NCBI GenBank assembly: GCA_009773455.1
Contig: WSXU01000002.1
Coordinates: 248,001 to 312,000, forward strand
Length of the DNA stretch: 64,000 nucleotides
Origin: Bacteroidota bacterium
GTDB taxonomy: Bacteria; Bacteroidota; Bacteroidia; Bacteroidales; Lentimicrobiaceae
Direction: 5' to 3'
The position numbers and the translations under genes were made by a program. This document shows, in pieces, positions 59,016-64,000 of the stretch; positions within the stretch are counted from its first letter, which is position 1; each line of letters opens with the position of its first letter. The notes beneath the pieces were generated by a model that worked only from the letters and a program-made list of their open reading frames with translations, searched no databases and was not told where the DNA came from.

Positions 59016-60008
59016 TCAGGCAATATAGACTTCAATAATTTTTGATGGCAGTGATGGAATAATATCGGCCCGATCGATGGCAGCCGGCAACAATAAGGCT
59101 TCTCCCTGTGAAATCTTTACCTGAGCTTCTGTCATTCCATTGTGAACGATCGTAACGGATCCTTCTACACAGACATAAATAACGAATGAGTCAAGTTCAC
59201 TGTAATCCTTGGCCAGGGCTTTATCAAGCTCAATCAGGTTGGTCGTAAAGAAAGGACTGGTAACCAGATTGGCTGTTCCGTTCTTTTTTGGTTCATAAGC
59301 AGACTTATAATCATCATAAACATTGAAATCGATGGCATCCAGGGCTTCTTCCACATGAAGCTCGCGCGACTTCCCTTCACTGTCAACCCGGTCCCAGTCA
59401 TAGATACGGTAGGTGGTATCTGAAGTCTGCTGGATTTCTGCCAGGAAGATGCCCGGTCCCAGGGCATGAACCCTTCCTGCCGGCATATAAAAAACATCCC
59501 CTTTTTTGACTTTCTCAAAATTCAGAATTTCGCGGAGTGATTTATCTTCCAGTTTTTTCAGGTAAACATCCTTATCAACCTTCCGGTTGAAGCCGCTGAT
59601 AAGTTCCGAACCGGGATCGGCATCAATGATATACCACATCTCAGATTTGCCGTACCCTATGTTTCTCTTTGCGGCAAGTGCATCATCGGGGTGAACCTGA
59701 ATTGACAAATACTCAGCAGCATCGATAAATTTAACCAGAATCGGAAATTCATTGCCAAAGCGTTCATAAACAGCATCGCCTACCAGGTCTCCCATATAGA
59801 TTTCAACCAGTTCGTTCAGGTCGTTACCAGCCAGAAAACCATTGACAATACCGGTCTGGTTTCCCTCCACCCCTGACATAACCCATGCTTCCCCACAATT
59901 CGGCAGGGGCGCAAAATCAATACCCAACACCGTCCTGATTTTACTCCCCCCCCATATCTTGTCTTTAAGAACCGGTTGAAATTTGAGCGGATAAAGCTGA
60001 TTCTCCAT
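59016..60008 (-). CDS. manA: Mannose-6-phosphate isomerase, class I
   Basis: 330 residues. KIWGG near the start, zinc-binding QVHPDD, and MPAGRVHALGPG match class I phosphomannose isomerases; it converts fructose-6-phosphate and mannose-6-phosphate, feeding ManC. The KIWGGSK codons contain a run of eight G (59946-59953 as C8 on the plus strand), a possible slippage site. The TlpA-like gene starts 57 bases downstream; lipA is divergent. Confidence 0.93.
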   Translation of the reverse strand: MENQLYPLKFQPVLKDKIWGGSKIRTVLGIDFAPLPNCGEAWVMSGVEGNQTGIVNGFLAGNDLNELVEIYMGDLVGDAVYERFGNEFPILVKFIDAAEYLSIQVHPDDALAAKRNIGYGKSEMWYIIDADPGSELISGFNRKVDKDVYLKKLEDKSLREILNFEKVKKGDVFYMPAGRVHALGPGIFLAEIQQTSDTTYRIYDWDRVDSEGKSRELHVEEALDAIDFNVYDDYKSAYEPKKNGTANLVTSPFFTTNLIELDKALAKDYSELDSFVIYVCVEGSVTIVHNGMTEAQVKISQGEALLLPAAIDRADIIPSLPSKIIEVYIA

Positions 60009-60100
60009 TATTTAGCCCTACTTATTAGATTGTGTTTTTCTTCAATACGGGGTAAAATTACAATTAAATTCATTCATACAAATAGACATTCACTTATTGG

Positions 60101-60108
60101 TATTTTTG
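60101..60108 (+). promoter_or_regulatory. lipA: Promoter -7 element of lipA
   Basis: TATTTTTG matches TAnnTTTG, 74 bases before the ATG; no clear -33. An AT-only dyad TTATTAAA-N4-TTTAATAA (60130-60149) lies in the untranslated leader. Confidence 0.5.
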
Positions 60109-60181
60109 CAATGGGAATGACCTGAATGATTATTAAATATTTTTAATAAGTATTTTCTTCACGTCGCCCGATTTTCATAAG

Positions 60182-61045
60182 ATGTCAGAAGAGCAAACGA
60201 AACACCTTAAAAAGCCTGATTGGCTGAAAATAAGACTTCCGGGTGGAGAAAATTTCTCGGGGATCAGGGAAATCATTGAAAGCAGGGGTTTGCATACCAT
60301 TTGCAGCAGTGGAAACTGCCCAAATCTGGGGGAGTGCTGGAATGCCGGAACCGCTACCTTTTTAATCCTTGGCGATATTTGTACCCGATCCTGTGGTTTT
60401 TGTGCTACCCAAACCGGACGCCCATCGCCGCCCGACCCGGAAGAACCAGCCCGGGTGGCTGAATCCATAAAACTCATGAAGCTCAGGCATTGTGTAATTA
60501 CTTCTGTTGACAGGGATGACCTGAGCGATGCCGGAGCCACGCACTGGGCAAAAACCATCAGGGAGGTCAAACGCATCAATCCGGGCATTACCATAGAAGT
60601 GCTTGTCCCGGATTTCGAAGGCTCTCTGACTGATCTTGATCTAATTATTGCTGAAAAGCCGGATATTGTCTCCCATAACCTGGAAACTGTCAGAAGGCTG
60701 ACCCCCCGTGTGCGCAGTGCAGCGAAGTACGACAGGAGCCTTAGGGTACTCCGTCACACAGCCTCATCAGGATCAATAGCCAAATCAGGTATCATGGTAG
60801 GTTTGGGCGAAACAGAAGCAGAAGTCCTGGAAACCATGGACGATCTCCTGAAGGCTGGTGCAAAAATCATGACCATCGGTCAATACCTCAGACCCACGCT
60901 GAATCACCTTCCTGTATTAGAATACATTCATCCCGATCAATTCGAAAAATACCGTCAGGCAGGCCTTTCAAAAGGATTCAGACATATCGAAAGCAAACCA
61001 CTGGTCAGGTCATCGTATCATGCTGAAAAGCACATTGAAAAATAG
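60182..61045 (+). CDS. lipA: Lipoyl synthase (radical SAM)
   Basis: 287 residues. Auxiliary cluster CX4CX5C at Cys41, Cys46, Cys52; radical-SAM CX3CX2C at Cys67, Cys71, Cys74 (CTRSCGFC); C-terminal RSSYHAE supplies the conserved Ser ligand. Inserts sulfur at C6 and C8 of octanoyl groups on lipoyl domains of pyruvate dehydrogenase-type complexes. Full length; no lipB nearby. Confidence 0.96.
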   Translation: MSEEQTKHLKKPDWLKIRLPGGENFSGIREIIESRGLHTICSSGNCPNLGECWNAGTATFLILGDICTRSCGFCATQTGRPSPPDPEEPARVAESIKLMKLRHCVITSVDRDDLSDAGATHWAKTIREVKRINPGITIEVLVPDFEGSLTDLDLIIAEKPDIVSHNLETVRRLTPRVRSAAKYDRSLRVLRHTASSGSIAKSGIMVGLGETEAEVLETMDDLLKAGAKIMTIGQYLRPTLNHLPVLEYIHPDQFEKYRQAGLSKGFRHIESKPLVRSSYHAEKHIEK

Positions 61046-61121
61046 AAATTCCATTTACCGGTATTAAAAACCCGGAAATTCCCTGGTGTGGGGATCTCTG
61101 GATTTTAGAGATAAGGCTATA

Positions 61122-62597
61122 CTACCACACAATAGTCGCCACCGATTTAGCCGGTATCGTGTAACTGATATTGTTCTTATCCTGCCGCACGTTCAGTGAT
61201 TTTTCGGTATCGTTGTAATTGCAGAGAACCAGCACCTTGCTTCCGTCGGTGTTTTGAAAACCTACAGCCCCGGTATTCTGAAGCGACTGCGGAATTGTTG
61301 TGGCAATGCGAACAGCACCCGGTCTGACAAATTTTGAAAAATGGGCAATGGAATAATATTCTTCATTCCTGGTAATCAACCCTGTAATTGAATTGATGGT
61401 AATTACACCGCGACAGTTACTGCATCCGTTGTTCTGTGGTCCATAATTCTGGTCCAGCGCCAGATTCCAGAGCAAGGCATTTTTTGACCAGTTCCGGGCA
61501 GTCCCGATAAAAATGTTCTCCATATTCCACATAAGGTTTCCTGAAAAGTCAGTAGCCCAGGCACCTCCTGAAATTTCGGTGAAGTAAAGGCCTTTATCAG
61601 GATGGGCATTGTGCACAGTACTCATGGCTCCCACATTTCCGGCATAGGCATGAAATGCCGAACCTGCCACATATTTTGCAGCCTCTGCATCGTTCAATAT
61701 GGTTATCGGATACTGCGGATTGTCCCAGTTATGATCATACAGAATGATTTTTGATGATATTCCGGCAGCTTCAAACCGGGGACCCAATGCGTTCTTTATG
61801 AAGGCAAGTTGTTCTGATGGCTGCATTTCCATACAAGGATAACCGGCCGTAAAGTAAAGTGGTTCATTCTGGGGGGTAATGGCATCGATGGTTATTCCCT
61901 CGTCTTTCATCGCCTGAATGTATTTCACAAAATAATCAGCATACACACCATAACAGTCGAGTCTGAGCTTCCCGCCTTTGAGGTTTCCGTTGGTTTTCAT
62001 CCAGGCCGGTGGACTCCAGGGTGTTCCCATCAATCTGATTCCCGGAGAAATCTGAATTATCTCCCTCATTACAGGAATAACATCCTCCATATCCTGCGCA
62101 AGTGAAAACTGTTGAAGATCATAGTCTGTCTGACCAGCAGGCAGATCGTTATAGGTAAAATCGGAGACCGAAAAGTCGGAGGCCCCTATGGTAAGCCGGA
62201 GGTAGGAAACCCCGATACCGGTTCCGGGGTCGAAGAGTTCTTTCAAAACTTCCTGCCTGACAGACGGGCTGAGTTTATTATTCAACAGGTATGCAGAAGA
62301 TCCGGTAAGGGCTGCACCATAACCTTCAATCTCCTGAAAACGAAAGGTTGTATCAAGGGTGATTACCGGGTTTGAATTGTTTACATTTGATTCAATTACC
62401 AGAGACTCCTGTTTGGAAAATAGCTGGCTTTTATCCCCTTTGGTCAGATAAACCTGAGCTTTACCGGGTTCGGGTTGAACCTGAGGATCGGGGTTGTCTT
62501 TCCCATTACATCCCGATAGGGAAACAACCATCACAAAGGCCAGCATGAGTGAGAGGGGTAGCAGGGTATCAGTAAATGATTCGGTTTTAGTTGCCAT
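61122..62597 (-). CDS. Glycoside hydrolase family 30 lipoprotein
   Basis: 491 residues with lipobox LSGC. GH30 acid/base Glu245 in TPQNEPLYFT and nucleophile Glu341 in YFTEISGGAW; C-terminal beta domain (RPGAVRIATT ... VLVLCNYNDTEKSLNV) typical of GH30 subfamily 1/3 enzymes (glucosylceramidase or beta-1,6-glucanase-like). Follows the SusD gene by 96 bases; part of a polysaccharide utilisation locus extending past the right edge. Lipid-anchored, so likely at the outer membrane. Confidence 0.93.
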   Translation of the reverse strand: MATKTESFTDTLLPLSLMLAFVMVVSLSGCNGKDNPDPQVQPEPGKAQVYLTKGDKSQLFSKQESLVIESNVNNSNPVITLDTTFRFQEIEGYGAALTGSSAYLLNNKLSPSVRQEVLKELFDPGTGIGVSYLRLTIGASDFSVSDFTYNDLPAGQTDYDLQQFSLAQDMEDVIPVMREIIQISPGIRLMGTPWSPPAWMKTNGNLKGGKLRLDCYGVYADYFVKYIQAMKDEGITIDAITPQNEPLYFTAGYPCMEMQPSEQLAFIKNALGPRFEAAGISSKIILYDHNWDNPQYPITILNDAEAAKYVAGSAFHAYAGNVGAMSTVHNAHPDKGLYFTEISGGAWATDFSGNLMWNMENIFIGTARNWSKNALLWNLALDQNYGPQNNGCSNCRGVITINSITGLITRNEEYYSIAHFSKFVRPGAVRIATTIPQSLQNTGAVGFQNTDGSKVLVLCNYNDTEKSLNVRQDKNNISYTIPAKSVATIVW

Positions 62598-62633
62598 TTT
62601 AGTTCATTTTTGTGAGCCTTTGATGAATAAATA

Positions 62634-62661
62634 GCAGAGACGCGTTGTATCGCGTCTCTGC
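62634..62661. repeat. Palindromic repeat between susD and GH30
   Basis: GCAGAGACGCG (62634-62644) and CGCGTCTCTGC (62651-62661), perfect 11-bp arms, loop TTGTAT. It has no adjacent T-run on the minus strand. It resembles AGAGACGCG...CGCGTCTCT palindromes that I recall from many Bacteroidetes and cyanobacterial genomes, probably a small mobile repeat family. Confidence 0.75.
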
Positions 62662-62693
62662 GGTATTTTTAATATACAGATTCAGTACCTGAA

Positions 62694-64000
62694 TTAATAA
62701 TTCGGGTTTTGCACCAGGAGTTCGTTTTTATCCAGTTCAGACTGAGGAATTGGCCAGACGAGTCCGGTTTCAGCAAGATTATAGCCATATGGAGAGCCTT
62801 CAGGGCCTATTGCGCTGTTAATCACATCTATTGCACGGCCTGTGCGTTTCAGATCATACCAGCGGTGGCCTTCAAAAGCAAGTTCAAGTCTGCGCTCTTT
62901 CTCAATGGCCAGACGCATAGCATCCTGGCTTGAAGCCGTAGTATTGGGCAGATCAACCCTTGAACGAATCTGATTTACCAGCTCAGCGGCACCAGTAACA
63001 TCTCCCTGCTCATTTAATGCTTCAGCCTTCAGCAACAGGATGTCAGCAAGACGCAGGAGAATATAGTTCTGTGGGCTGGGTGATGTAAATATCCTGTATT
63101 TATTCATAAATGGGTAGTTGGTCTGAGGCCAGTTGGCATCGGACCATTTACCGGTGACGTCCAGAAAAACCACTGAAGCATTTTTGCGGATAACATCGTT
63201 TTCATCATCAAATGCCTTGATGAGATCGTTGCTCGGTATATTGAATTTTTTCCAGTCGAGACCACGGAACATACTGGCACCCCAGTTGGCATCAGTATTG
63301 GTGCCTTCATAGTTGATTTCGAAAATGGCTTCGGATGAGTTTTCATTCTGGTTGTCCCACAACATATCGTATTCGGGCAACAGACTATAGCCCCCATTGA
63401 TGACGGCATCACAATACTGAACAACTTTGCTCCAGTCCCTGGGTTCTGCAGCAGCATAAACCTTGGCAAGCAGGGCATTGGCAGCGCCTTTGGTGGCATA
63501 GCCCTTGTGGGGCTGGGTAGCTTTAACATTGGCTATGGCATATTCAAGGTCTGCAATAATCTGAGCATACACCTCTTCTTTAGGTGCCCTTGCAGGGAAC
63601 AACTGCGGATAAATCTCGGGCAGCAGTTCTGCACTTACGACGGTAACCTCTTTCAACTGAAGGGGTGTATCACCCCATAGCTGGACTGCCTGAAAGTACA
63701 TCATTGCCCTGATGAAAGAAGCCTCACCCTTGATTTCCCTTTTTCGTTGTTCACTCAGTGAGGGGTCAGGAACGATTTCTACGTTATTAATGACCACATT
63801 GGCGCGTCCGATGGTACCGTAAAGATAGGCCCAGTCACGGCTTACATTGCTGTTGGTCGCATCCAGACGGTAATCGTCGATCTGGAAATTGGCAGGATTA
63901 TCGGCACCGGCATAGGCATCATCAGACTGTGCATCACCATTGACAAAATAGTCAAGTTCCCAATATTCGTTCTTGTAATCACTGTAAACACCGGCCAAAG
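62694..64000 (-). CDS. SusD/RagB-family nutrient-binding lipoprotein, 5' end outside window
   Basis: At least 434 residues, open at the right edge (N-terminus and lipobox missing). Typical SusD text: RDWAYLYGTIGRANVVINN, GEASFIRAMMYFQAVQLWGDTPL, TPR-like central helices, and the C-terminal block LLRLADILLLKAEALNEQGD ... VNQIRSRV ... ERRLELAFEGHRWYDLKRTGRA. SusD proteins sit on the cell surface and cap a SusC porin, expected just beyond the window. Upstream partner of the GH30 gene. Confidence 0.95.
   Translation of the reverse strand, partial: LAGVYSDYKNEYWELDYFVNGDAQSDDAYAGADNPANFQIDDYRLDATNSNVSRDWAYLYGTIGRANVVINNVEIVPDPSLSEQRKREIKGEASFIRAMMYFQAVQLWGDTPLQLKEVTVVSAELLPEIYPQLFPARAPKEEVYAQIIADLEYAIANVKATQPHKGYATKGAANALLAKVYAAAEPRDWSKVVQYCDAVINGGYSLLPEYDMLWDNQNENSSEAIFEINYEGTNTDANWGASMFRGLDWKKFNIPSNDLIKAFDDENDVIRKNASVVFLDVTGKWSDANWPQTNYPFMNKYRIFTSPSPQNYILLRLADILLLKAEALNEQGDVTGAAELVNQIRSRVDLPNTTASSQDAMRLAIEKERRLELAFEGHRWYDLKRTGRAIDVINSAIGPEGSPYGYNLAETGLVWPIPQSELDKNELLVQNPNY

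Noticed and set aside
60130-60149. AT-only dyad in the lipA leader as an operator
   Set aside because: Perfect arms, but made only of A and T in an AT-rich region, so chance is a sufficient explanation.
1-64000. tRNA, rRNA, phage or insertion sequence genes
   Set aside because: No T-loop-like cloverleaf, rRNA core sequence, transposase or integrase motif was recognised in any gap; a covariance-model scan would be needed to exclude small RNAs.

Overview
The window looks like a chromosomal stretch from a member of the Bacteroidetes (class Bacteroidia; order not determinable from this alone). Grounds: SusD-type outer-membrane nutrient-binding protein, two S46 dipeptidyl-peptidases, two proteins with type IX secretion (Por) C-terminal sorting domains, many Cys-anchored lipoproteins, propeller/Y_Y_Y histidine kinase, BlaI plus M56-TonB pair, and many promoters of the Bacteroidetes form TTG-N19/20-TAnnTTTG with little Shine-Dalgarno signal. 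There are no rRNA or tRNA genes, phage genes, insertion sequences or CRISPR arrays that I could recognise. Genes cut by the window edges are the M64 peptidase (left) and the SusD-like protein (right).

Layout. 1-6.2 kb: M64 peptidase end, then a MacB-like efflux set (one ATPase, two different FtsX-type permeases, one HlyD-type adaptor). 6.4-11 kb: a transglutaminase-like lipoprotein, then asparagine synthetase B behind a strikingly complete leader-peptide attenuator; asnB itself carries a frameshift. 11.2-20 kb: CNNM/CBS membrane protein, multi-PAS histidine kinase, M49-like lipoprotein peptidase, DPP7-type S46 peptidase. 20-30 kb: two separate NarL-type two-component systems with a stand-alone LuxR HTH protein, a probable surface lipoprotein, a GH16 glucanase and a T9SS-exported protein; promoters in this block share candidate regulator sites. 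30.5-37 kb (minus strand): CYTH/MutS-like pair, and an apparent operon small lipoprotein-SprT-ManC-DPP7. 37.4-43 kb: unknown lipoprotein, MlaE-MlaF-CvpA, hybrid histidine kinase. 43.4-47 kb (minus): T9SS/Omp28 protein, peroxiredoxin, dCMP deaminase-like protein. 47.4-53 kb: BlaI/M56-triple-TonB operon with twin operators, zinc-ribbon protein, TetR/ABC1-kinase pair. 53-60 kb: carboxyltransferase subunit, DUF3267 protease, then manA-TlpA-DUF6029-Omp28 (an extracytoplasmic thiol-redox set). 60-64 kb: lipA, then the end of a polysaccharide utilisation locus (SusD, GH30).

Functionally the window combines peptide scavenging (two DPP7-type enzymes, M49-like and M64 peptidases), glycan use (GH16, GH30, SusD), mannose nucleotide synthesis (ManA, ManC) and envelope upkeep (Mla, efflux, TlpA/Omp28). 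The most notable non-coding signals are the Asn-rich attenuator before asnB, paired operator-like dyads at three regulatory loci, and dispersed palindromic or word-like intergenic repeats.
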